A stretch of 5,925 bases of DNA from CAJXNP01 sp050305935 (GTDB lineage Bacteria; Bacteroidota; Bacteroidia; Cytophagales; Cyclobacteriaceae). A program made the position numbers and the translations under genes. The notes under the pieces were generated by a model. It ran no database searches and was not told where the DNA came from. It saw only the letters and a list, made by a program, of their open reading frames with translations. The stretch is from NCBI GenBank assembly GCA_050305935.1, contig JBNLGG010000129.1, forward strand, positions 1 through 5,925, read 5' to 3'. Positions 1 through 5,925 of the stretch are shown here, piece by piece; position 1 is the first letter of the stretch, and each line of letters opens with the position of its first letter.

Positions 1-221
1 GTACCGAAAACAAGGGAGATTGATATTCTTTTGGGGTGAAAACGAATTTACGGTATGTGGTTGCACAAGCTATCTATTTCTTGCTATTCCTGTAAATGAG
101 CTGGTAAATGAAAAGTAAGTGTCGTGTAATTCCTGAAAATGATAAATTTCTCCGGCGTTGAATATTGCAAGTATTGTCAATTTGAAAGGGTTATCATTAA
201 GTGGAAAAAAATGAAGATTGA
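1..221. other. Upstream region without a recognisable gene
   Basis: No coding region can be supported here. One plus-strand frame is open from the left edge to a TAA at 116-118 and could be the last 38 residues of an upstream gene, but the translation (starting YRKQGRLIFFWGENEF) matches no family I recognise, and the other two forward frames close within about 40 bases. The part from about 119 to 221 is AT-rich and probably holds the leader or promoter of the genes to its right. A TCAATTTG at 177-184 resembles the Bacteroidota -7 box (TAnnTTTG) with one mismatch, but no well-spaced -33 TTTG goes with it. I see no strong hairpin terminator. Confidence 0.4.
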
Positions 222-368
222 ATGACGAAAATGGACACAATATTTCTGTTTACTGTGTTCCTGTTTATATCCCTGAAAAATTCTGTTCTGGCTCAAAATC
301 CATCCATCACTGATCCATTTTCCGCAGATCCTTCGGTCAGGGTATTTGGCGATCGGGAATATGAATGA
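222..368 (+). pseudogene. Truncated GH43-like glycosidase remnant (signal peptide plus first strand)
   Basis: This short reading frame encodes 48 residues. ATG at 222 is used here, with an in-frame ATG at 231 as an alternative. Residues 1-24 form a good signal peptide: hydrophobic core IFLFTVFLFIS, then SVLA before Q25, with the same A-Q cleavage style as the neighbouring genes. The mature part begins NPSITDPFSADPSVRVFGD. This resembles the start of many Bacteroidota GH43 enzymes, in which the Asp of the A-D-P-[SA] motif (here D36) is the general base on the first propeller blade. The expected continuation (a Tyr-rich strand and a 'SHD'-type motif) is missing: the frame runs ...REYE and stops at TGA 366-368. 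Neither other forward frame resumes GH43-like sequence before the GH51 start at 398, so this looks like a deletion remnant rather than a simple frameshift. The family call rests on about 20 residues. A small secreted peptide or an assembly join is possible. Confidence 0.55.
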
Positions 369-397
369 CTTTCGATGCATAACTAATAACACTCGTT

Positions 398-1930
398 ATG
401 AAAATACTACTAACCCTTTTATCGCTAACACTAATCCCTTCTTTACACTTTGCTCAAAATGCCACCATCAAAATAGACGTAGACAGAACTGTCGGCGAAA
501 TCGATCCAAAAATCTACGGCGTGTTCATGGAGCCAATCCATTTCAATGGAGCACGGCTTGGGCTACCTGATACTGTTGATTTCAACACCTTGTATGGCAA
601 CTTATACGACCCATCGTCTCCTCTGGCCAATAGAGATGGCTTCCGGCGGGATTACATCGATGCGATGAAAGAATTGAAAATTACCAACATGCGCTGGCCC
701 GGTGGGAATTTCCTTATGGGATATAACTGGCAGGATGGCATTGGCCCAAAAGACGAACGACCGGTGCGGATCAATGCGGCCTGGGGTGGCCTGGAAACAA
801 ACCAGGTGGGGACTGACGAATGGATTGCATTAAATAAAGCCATCGGCAGTGAAAATGTCATTGCCGTAAACCTTGGTCTTGGAACAATCGATGACGCCAG
901 GTATTGGGTAGAATATTGTAATTATCCCGGTGGAACCTACTATTCGGACCTGCGGGCAAAATATGGCCACAAAGAACCTTTTAAAGTCAAGATTTGGGAC
1001 TTAGGCAATGAAGTGGATGGATATCCCTGGGAGCTGGGCTACAAAAACGCGGAGGATTATGTGAAGATTGGCAGAGAGGCCGCCAAAGCGATGCGTTCTG
1101 CCGACGGTTCCATTGAATTAGTGGCCTGCGGATCTTCCTGGTATGAACCCACAGGAATATGGGTGGATTGGAATCGCCAGGTGCTAATGGGATTGGGAGA
1201 TCTGATCAAGTATATCTCCATTCACCGCTATTGGGAACGATCGGATGATTATTATGAGTACATGGGACAAAGTGCCATGGACTTCGAAGAAAAAATTACC
1301 ATTCCTGCTGCGGAGATCAAGGCGATTAAAGCTATGAAGGGATTTGATAACCCCATTTATCTATCAGTTGATGAATGGGGTGTGTTTGGAAGGAACTTCC
1401 AGTCTGTCCTACCTATTGCCCAATGTTTGAATTCCTTCGTGCGTCATGCGGATGTGGTGAAGATGACCAATTTCACTCTGATGACGTCTCTGATCCAAAC
1501 TGACCCGGAAAAAGGTAGTTTTAAGACACCTTTATTTTATACATTTAAAATGTTTTCCAATAACTGCCTGGGCAATTCCATTGATACTTTCGTGGCATGT
1601 GATGCATTCAATACCGAAAAGTACAAAGGCATCCCTTACCTGGATGTTACCTCTGTTTATAATGAGGAAACTAAAACAGCCTACATCAATGTAGTTAACC
1701 GCCATAAGGATAAATCCATTGCTGCCAATATCCAAAGTACAACCGGTGAGTTTTCGGGAAAAGCTCAGGTGACCTTAATTAACCAGTCCAGCTTAACAGC
1801 CCCGTTCACCTTTGACCAACAAAATCAATACCTGCCGGAGAAAAAAGAAATCAATAGTAAAAAGAACACACTGACCTGTACTTTTCCAGCGCACTCGATC
1901 ACGCAGATAAAAGTTGGAATCGAAAAATAG
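398..1930 (+). CDS. Secreted GH51 alpha-L-arabinofuranosidase
   Basis: The 510-residue product is the usual length for GH51, retaining enzymes that release terminal alpha-L-arabinofuranosyl groups from arabinoxylan, arabinan or derived oligosaccharides. Residues 1-19 are a signal peptide (MKILLTLLSLTLIPSLHFA, cut before QN), so the enzyme is exported. The (beta/alpha)8 barrel covers roughly residues 25-385. It shows RWPGGNF near 99-105, the acid/base Glu205 in WDLGNEVDG, ISIHRYW near 274-280, and the nucleophile Glu326 in SVDEWGVFGRN. Residues from about 390 form the C-terminal beta-sandwich, with YINVVNRHKDKS typical of the family. Compared with classical GH51 proteins, the segment after the first-strand Glu (GVFMEPIHFNG...LYGNLYD) appears about 14 residues longer. 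The ATG at 398 is preferred because the signal peptide begins there. The stop is TAG at 1928-1930. Arabinofuranosidase is the best guess; exact substrate and linkage cannot be read from the sequence. Confidence 0.93.
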   Translation: MKILLTLLSLTLIPSLHFAQNATIKIDVDRTVGEIDPKIYGVFMEPIHFNGARLGLPDTVDFNTLYGNLYDPSSPLANRDGFRRDYIDAMKELKITNMRWPGGNFLMGYNWQDGIGPKDERPVRINAAWGGLETNQVGTDEWIALNKAIGSENVIAVNLGLGTIDDARYWVEYCNYPGGTYYSDLRAKYGHKEPFKVKIWDLGNEVDGYPWELGYKNAEDYVKIGREAAKAMRSADGSIELVACGSSWYEPTGIWVDWNRQVLMGLGDLIKYISIHRYWERSDDYYEYMGQSAMDFEEKITIPAAEIKAIKAMKGFDNPIYLSVDEWGVFGRNFQSVLPIAQCLNSFVRHADVVKMTNFTLMTSLIQTDPEKGSFKTPLFYTFKMFSNNCLGNSIDTFVACDAFNTEKYKGIPYLDVTSVYNEETKTAYINVVNRHKDKSIAANIQSTTGEFSGKAQVTLINQSSLTAPFTFDQQNQYLPEKKEINSKKNTLTCTFPAHSITQIKVGIEK

Positions 1931-1954
1931 CAAACATCCTAAAGACACCTTGAT

Positions 1955-3112
1955 ATGAATACCTGCGACAATATTTTCAAGCAAAGAAGAATTGTAAAAC
2001 TCTTCTTTGGCGTAGCGCTTATCTGTCTTTTAATAATGGCCAACAATAAAGTGTCTGGCCAGCCCGGCTGGGGCCCTGTCGTCATTTCTCCGGAAGTTCA
2101 TGCTGACAATTCCGTTACATTCAGGTACCTGGCTCCGAATGCCAGGGAGGTAAAACTCAATGGGCAGTTTCAAAAGGAGGATGTTTCCCTGGCGAAAGAT
2201 TCCATTGGCATCTGGAGTGTTACCGTTGGACCTATCAAACCGGACATGTATCCCTATCATTTCATCGTAGATGGCGTACGGGTAGCCGATCCCAGGAATT
2301 CCGCCATCTTTCCCAATGAAGGTTTTCAAAACAGCATTGTGGAAGTGACGGGTGATCAACCTCTCGTTCATACTATTCGGGATGTGCCCCATGGTACCGT
2401 GTCATACAGATATTATAACTCCTCTGAATTAGGCATTCGACCCATGGTGATCTACACGCCCCCCGGCTATGAGGCTAATTCCTCCAAAGAGTACCCGGTT
2501 CTTTACCTGTTGCACGGAACCACAGATACTGAGGAAACCTGGACGAAGGTGGGCCGGGCAAATATTATCCTTGATAACCTGATCCATCAGGGAAAAGCGG
2601 AACCTATGGTCATCGTCATGCCTTATGGCAGGGCCTATCCGGTGGTCAGCAAATATTCGGGTAGTTTGCGGAATTGGGAAAACCTGCAAGAATTTAAAAA
2701 GGACTTTATAAACAACCTTGTCCCATTCGTCGAGCAAAATTACCGCGTAAAGTCCGATAAGGATAACCGGGCGATAGCGGGCTTTTCCGGCGGCGGTGGA
2801 ACCTCGCTTTATCTGGGTTTGAATAATCCTGATATGTTCAGTTGGGTCGTCGGGTTTGCCCCTGGCATGCGCGAAGAGGAATTTGACAGAAATAATGAAG
2901 TGGCCTTTACCGATCCTTCCCTCACAAATCAACGATTAAAACTGTTTTGGATCGGTATCGGCAGGGATGATGGACTGTTTTCCGTCAATGAGAAATACAT
3001 GAAAATATTGGATGTGAAGGGAATCAAATATGAAAAATTCATTACCGATGGAGGGCATACCTGGATGAATTGTAAGCTTTTCCTTTCAACGATCGCGCAG
3101 AAACTTTTTTAA
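1955..3112 (+). CDS. Secreted CE1 esterase with N-terminal E_set/CBM48-like domain (feruloyl or acetyl-xylan esterase)
   Basis: This 385-residue protein begins with a signal peptide that has a long, basic n-region (KQRRIVK), a hydrophobic core LFFGVALICLLIMA and likely cleavage after VSG35. No other in-frame ATG precedes the core, which fixes the start. Residues about 41-133 form an immunoglobulin-like E_set/CBM48-type domain (VTFRYLAPNAREVKLNG, then IWSVTVGPIKPDMYPYHF, then VDG). Residues about 145-385 are an alpha/beta-hydrolase of esterase family CE1, with IYTPPGY, YPVLYLLHG (oxyanion region) and the nucleophile Ser278 in AGFSGGGG. The inferred acid is Asp339 in GRDDGL and the base is His368 in GGHTWMN. 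Gly rather than the common Met follows the nucleophile. Family members remove feruloyl or acetyl groups from xylan, and which one applies here cannot be told. It lies 24 bases after the GH51 stop, and its own stop overlaps the next start. Confidence 0.92.
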   Translation: MNTCDNIFKQRRIVKLFFGVALICLLIMANNKVSGQPGWGPVVISPEVHADNSVTFRYLAPNAREVKLNGQFQKEDVSLAKDSIGIWSVTVGPIKPDMYPYHFIVDGVRVADPRNSAIFPNEGFQNSIVEVTGDQPLVHTIRDVPHGTVSYRYYNSSELGIRPMVIYTPPGYEANSSKEYPVLYLLHGTTDTEETWTKVGRANIILDNLIHQGKAEPMVIVMPYGRAYPVVSKYSGSLRNWENLQEFKKDFINNLVPFVEQNYRVKSDKDNRAIAGFSGGGGTSLYLGLNNPDMFSWVVGFAPGMREEEFDRNNEVAFTDPSLTNQRLKLFWIGIGRDDGLFSVNEKYMKILDVKGIKYEKFITDGGHTWMNCKLFLSTIAQKLF

Positions 3113-3114
3113 TG
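3110..3114 (+). promoter_or_regulatory. TAATG stop/start overlap (translational coupling)
   Basis: The TAA stop of the smaller esterase and the ATG start of the ThuA-like gene share the A at 3112. Upstream is T- and A-rich sequence with no Shine-Dalgarno-like motif, so re-initiation by the terminating ribosome is the simple explanation for translation of the second gene. If the in-frame ATG at 3121 were used instead, the genes would be separated by 8 bases and the signal peptide would still be intact. Confidence 0.6.
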
Positions 3115-4044
3115 AAGATAATGAGGTTCATATTGAATGTTTTTTTGCTGGTTGGATTTTCCCTTCATAATGGTATTGCCCAGGAAAATGCTCCCATACC
3201 TGTCCTCATTGTCGATGGATTTAGCAATCACGACTGGGCTCAAACCACAAAGGTCATCAAATGGATACTGGAAGAGAGTGGACGGTTTAAAGTGGATGTT
3301 TCAACCATTCCAGCTGATAGTATGCAAAGAGAGGCCTGGAGGGCTGACTTCAGTAAATACGCTGTAGTCATTCAAAATACCAATAACATTTGGGAGCTTC
3401 ATACACGCTGGCCGCGAGAAGCAGAGGAGGAACTGGAAAAGTATGTGGCCAATGGGGGAGGCTTGTATATCCTTCATTCAGCTAACAACGCTTTTTCGCA
3501 CTGGCCGGAATACAACAAAATGATCGGTTTGGGCTGGCGCGATAAAACGTATGGGTTTGCACTGGAGGTTGACGCAAATGAAAATATCGTTCGTTTTTCT
3601 CCCGGCGAAGGGGAAAATACGGGTCATGGCGATCGATTCAATGCGGTTATTGAGATCCTTAACCGGCATCCGATAAATAAGGGCTACCCCGATCAATGGC
3701 AAACAGCGAATACTGAGGTTTATTACTTTCCTCGTGGACCGGCGGAAAATTTGACGGTTTTGTCGTACGCCTACGACAGCACCAGTACACACAGGATGTG
3801 GCCGGTAGAATGGATTGTGTCCTACGGTAAAGGACGTGTCTACAACTCAAGTATGGGACATCTCTGGAAGGGTGAAACCTACCCACCCGCTTATCGGTGT
3901 GTCGGTTTTCAAACGACTGTTATCAGGGCAGCGGAATGGTTAGCCACAGGAAATGTAACATATCCTGTTCCGAAAAATTTTCCCAGTAAAGGTTCACTGA
4001 GCCTTAGAGACGAGATTGAATTTACTAACGCGCATAAACCTTAG
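3112..4044 (+). CDS. Secreted ThuA-like domain protein
   Basis: The 310-residue product belongs to the ThuA-like family (trehalose-utilisation type, class I glutamine-amidotransferase-like fold). Residues 1-23 are a signal peptide ending GIA before QE. Family hallmarks in order are VLIVDGFSNHDW (31-42), a strand ending in VVIQNTNN (85-92), GGGLYILHSANNAF with WPEYNKMIG (115-139), NRHPI (184-188), HRMWPVEW (227-234), and YGKGRVYNSSMGH (238-250). No Cys nucleophile is seen at the glutaminase elbow, as is usual in ThuA-like proteins. ThuA itself acts in oxidation of trehalose to a 3-keto sugar in rhizobia, but most Bacteroidota homologues are uncharacterised, so no reaction is assigned. The start ATG at 3112 overlaps the preceding TAA by one base (TAATG), which suggests translational coupling; an in-frame ATG at 3121 is a second option. 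Its place between two esterase genes suggests a role in hemicellulose side-chain processing, which is inference only. Confidence 0.88.
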   Translation: MKIMRFILNVFLLVGFSLHNGIAQENAPIPVLIVDGFSNHDWAQTTKVIKWILEESGRFKVDVSTIPADSMQREAWRADFSKYAVVIQNTNNIWELHTRWPREAEEELEKYVANGGGLYILHSANNAFSHWPEYNKMIGLGWRDKTYGFALEVDANENIVRFSPGEGENTGHGDRFNAVIEILNRHPINKGYPDQWQTANTEVYYFPRGPAENLTVLSYAYDSTSTHRMWPVEWIVSYGKGRVYNSSMGHLWKGETYPPAYRCVGFQTTVIRAAEWLATGNVTYPVPKNFPSKGSLSLRDEIEFTNAHKP

Positions 4045-4132
4045 AGGAATGATCGGTAGAAAAACAGAAAAACATAGTGCCTTTTTGACTCGGATTTAAC
4101 AAGTCATTGGAATAAAATAAACTTAGACGAAA
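4045..4132 (+). other. 88-base gap before the double esterase gene
   Basis: This is the largest gap between complete genes in the cluster. It is AT-rich and ends in an A-rich stretch just before the ATG, typical of Bacteroidota translation starts. A TTTG at 4084-4087 could be read as a -33 element, but no TAnnTTTG box follows at the right distance. The TGACT/AGTCA inverted repeat around 4086-4106 has only a 5-base stem and an 11-base loop and no trailing T run, so it is not a convincing terminator. Read-through from the upstream genes is the simplest view. Confidence 0.4.
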
Positions 4133-5925
4133 ATGAAACAGATAATATTGGCCATAGCTTGCTTTACTATGTTAGGGATGGAAGCCCAGGCCCAGGAATT
4201 TACCACCCATGCACCTGAGGGTTTTGATGTGTTAAAGCCGGACATTGCCCATGGTACGCTCGACACTATTACGTATCCCTCAAAAACGGTGGGAGTTGAT
4301 CGCAAAGCACTGATCTATACCCCACCCGGATATTCAAAGAAGAATAAATACCCCGTGTTATATCTTTTGCATGGCATCGGAGGAGACGAGAAGGAATGGC
4401 TGAACGGGGCAGCTCCACAAGTAATCTTAGATAATTTATACGCAGAGAAAAAACTACAACCCATGATTGTGGTTATGCCCAATGGACGTGCGATGAAAGA
4501 CGATCGGGCAGGCGAAAATATCTTCGACAGCGCAAAGGTGGCCGCTTTTGCCAACTTCGAGCATGATTTGCTGAATGATTTAATTCCTTATATCGAAAAG
4601 AAATACCCAGTTTATAAAGACAGAGAGCACCGTGCAATTGCGGGCCTTTCCATGGGAGGCGGTCAATCCCTGAATTTTGGCTTGGGAAACCTGGATAAAT
4701 TCGCCTGGGTAGGTGGCTTTTCTTCAGCACCCAATACCAAGGCTCCTGAGCAACTGGTGCCAGATCCGGAAAAGGCAAAGGAACAGTTGAAGACGCTTTG
4801 GATCTCCTGCGGGCTGGATGATGGACTGATGTCTTTCAGTCAGCGGACCCACGATTATTTACGAGAACATGATGTGCCACACATTTTTTATGTAGAGCCC
4901 GGAGTACATGATTTCAAGGTTTGGAAAAATGACCTGTATATGTTTTCACAATTGCTTTTTAAGCCGGTCGATGTTTCGTCTTTCCCGAAATACAATGTAC
5001 TGGGCATCGCTGCCGCCACCAATGCCGGGAATTCAAAATACCCACGCATCCTTCCAGGCAACAGGGTCTTGTTCCGCGTCAAAGCACCGGATGCCATGCA
5101 GGTGCAAATTGACCTCGGTAAAAAATATGACATGGTCAAAGATGAGGAAGGCTTTTGGGAAGTTACGACCGATTCCATCGGCCCGATGTTTCATTACTAC
5201 TCATTATTAATCGATGGAGTGGAGGTGGTCGATCCTGCAAGTGAAACATTCTACGGCATGGGACGAATGGCCAGCGGTATTGAAATACCTTATAATGGGG
5301 GTGATTTCTATGCTTTGAAAGATGTGCCTCATGGCGAGATCCGCATCCGGCAATATTTCTCGCCCGTCATTAATTCCTGGCGCCAGATGTATATTTATAC
5401 ACCTCCCGGATACGATCTGCGTGGTGCTGAAAAGTATCCTGTGCTCTACATTCTTCACGGCGGTGGCGAAGATGAGCGAGGCTGGGCCGTGCAGGGAAAA
5501 ACCGATCGGATCCTCGACAATTTAATCGCGGAAGGCAAAGCAAATCCGATGGTGGTCGTCATGATGAATGGGAATGTAGGAAGCTCCGGTTTTGGCGAGC
5601 AATTTTACAGGGTCTTTCGGGCAGAACTGTTAAATAGTGTCATTCCCTTTGTCGAAAATAATTACAGGGTCCTTCCTGATTCGCAGCACAGGGCCTTGGC
5701 CGGACTTTCCATGGGAGGCTTACAGACACTATATGCCGGATTGTACGAAGTCGAAAAATTTTCGGCGCTGGGAGTGTTTAGTTCCGGATGGATTCAGCCC
5801 CAGCAAGCCGCCATAGCAGATGCGCAGTATGATTTTATCAATCAGAACAAAACCACGATAAATCAAAACCTGAAGCATTTCTGGATATCCATGGGCGGCA
5901 AAGAAGATATTGCTTATAATAATTG
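4133..5925 (+). CDS. Secreted two-headed CE1 esterase (CE1 - E_set/CBM48-like - CE1), 3' end outside the window
   Basis: The frame is open from ATG 4133 to the right edge, giving 597 residues without a stop. Residues 1-20 are a signal peptide ending AQA before QE. The first CE1 domain (about 35-278) has IYTPPGY, YPVLYLLHG, nucleophile Ser173 in AGLSMGGG, Asp230 in CGLDDGL and His259 in PGVHDFKVW, so its triad is complete. Its last third resembles the feruloyl esterase domain of Clostridium thermocellum XynZ as I remember it. An E_set/CBM48-like domain follows (about 305-387: VLFRVKAPDAMQVQIDLG, FWEVTTDSIGPMFHYYS, DGVEVVDP). A second CE1 domain starts near 397 with IYTPPGY, YPVLYILHG, Ser526 in AGLSMGGL and a probable Asp592 in GGKEDIAYNN. 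Its catalytic His should lie just beyond the window. Two active sites suggest two ester specificities, for example feruloyl plus acetyl on arabinoxylan. That split is inference. The gene lies 88 bases after the ThuA-like gene, on the same strand. Confidence 0.92.
   Translation, partial: MKQIILAIACFTMLGMEAQAQEFTTHAPEGFDVLKPDIAHGTLDTITYPSKTVGVDRKALIYTPPGYSKKNKYPVLYLLHGIGGDEKEWLNGAAPQVILDNLYAEKKLQPMIVVMPNGRAMKDDRAGENIFDSAKVAAFANFEHDLLNDLIPYIEKKYPVYKDREHRAIAGLSMGGGQSLNFGLGNLDKFAWVGGFSSAPNTKAPEQLVPDPEKAKEQLKTLWISCGLDDGLMSFSQRTHDYLREHDVPHIFYVEPGVHDFKVWKNDLYMFSQLLFKPVDVSSFPKYNVLGIAAATNAGNSKYPRILPGNRVLFRVKAPDAMQVQIDLGKKYDMVKDEEGFWEVTTDSIGPMFHYYSLLIDGVEVVDPASETFYGMGRMASGIEIPYNGGDFYALKDVPHGEIRIRQYFSPVINSWRQMYIYTPPGYDLRGAEKYPVLYILHGGGEDERGWAVQGKTDRILDNLIAEGKANPMVVVMMNGNVGSSGFGEQFYRVFRAELLNSVIPFVENNYRVLPDSQHRALAGLSMGGLQTLYAGLYEVEKFSALGVFSSGWIQPQQAAIADAQYDFINQNKTTINQNLKHFWISMGGKEDIAYNN

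Noticed and set aside
92..111. Direct repeat GTAAATGA at 92-99 and 104-111
   Set aside because: Only two 8-base copies in AT-rich sequence, with no further copies or symmetry. Chance is a sufficient explanation.
177..184. TCAATTTG as a Bacteroidota -7 promoter box for the operon
   Set aside because: It has one mismatch to TAnnTTTG, and the nearest upstream GTTG (157-160) is only 16 bases away rather than the usual 19-21. Too weak to list as a promoter.
177..392. Minus-strand 71-residue open frame over the GH43-like stub
   Set aside because: It lies antisense to the stub, has no recognisable domain, and the plus strand shows a proper signal peptide in the same place.
346..570. Plus-strand 74-residue open frame overlapping the GH51 start
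   Set aside because: It is an alternative frame over the GH51 signal peptide and first strand. Its Arg/Asn-rich translation shows no family features, and it does not continue the GH43-like sequence.
2030..2932. Two long minus-strand open frames (120 and 167 residues) under the small esterase
   Set aside because: They are antisense to a gene with a complete catalytic triad and domain set. The translations show no motifs and simply reflect the codon pattern of the real gene.
4086..4106. TGACT/AGTCA inverted repeat as a terminator between the ThuA-like and double-esterase genes
   Set aside because: The stem is 5 bases with an 11-base loop and no T tract behind it, too weak for an intrinsic terminator.
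4151..4162. Possible lipobox (AIAC, Cys10) in the large esterase, which would make it a lipoprotein
   Set aside because: Cys10 comes after a hydrophobic stretch that is too short, the -3 position is Ala rather than Leu, and a better type I cleavage site (AQA before QE) lies at residues 18-22.
4473..5525. Several open frames of 67-101 residues on both strands between 4473 and 5525
   Set aside because: All sit inside the continuous two-domain esterase frame, which reads through without stops and carries the CE1 motifs in order.
1..5925. CRISPR arrays, insertion sequences, tRNA or rRNA genes, and a novel defence or mobile system
   Set aside because: Nearly the whole window is occupied by carbohydrate-active genes in one direction. 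I saw no regularly spaced repeats, transposase motifs, terminal inverted repeats or RNA gene signatures.

Overview
The window looks like Bacteroidota DNA. All readable proteins carry short type I signal peptides ending in A/G-Q, the start codons sit in A-rich sequence without clear Shine-Dalgarno motifs, and the gene content matches a hemicellulose (arabinoxylan) utilisation cluster. This is an inference from style and content; there is no rRNA or marker gene here to fix the taxon.

Layout: positions 1-221 hold no gene I can recognise. Positions 222-368 encode a 48-residue stub: a signal peptide followed by the first strand of what looks like a GH43 glycosidase, ended by an in-frame stop. Four plus-strand genes follow closely. 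They are a GH51 alpha-L-arabinofuranosidase (398-1930), an E_set/CBM48-like plus CE1 esterase (1955-3112), a ThuA-like protein (3112-4044, overlapping the previous stop by one base), and a large esterase with two CE1 catalytic domains around an E_set/CBM48-like domain (4133 to past the right edge, stop not seen). The first three are spaced by 24 and -1 bases and are almost certainly co-transcribed. The fourth follows after 88 bases and probably belongs to the same operon.

How they may work together: the GH51 would remove arabinose from arabinoxylan or arabino-oligosaccharides, and the three CE1 domains would remove ester groups (feruloyl and/or acetyl) from the same side chains and backbone. 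All four predicted products have export signals, so the work is in the periplasm or at the cell surface. The ThuA-like protein has no assigned reaction in this setting and is the least understood member. No SusC/SusD pair, regulator, transporter or backbone xylanase lies inside the window, so the locus must extend beyond it if it is a full PUL.

The most interesting points are the broken GH43 stub just upstream of the GH51 gene, the double-headed esterase whose C-terminal half repeats the architecture of the smaller esterase, and the translationally coupled ThuA-like gene between the two esterases. I found no evidence for mobile elements, CRISPR arrays or RNA genes.
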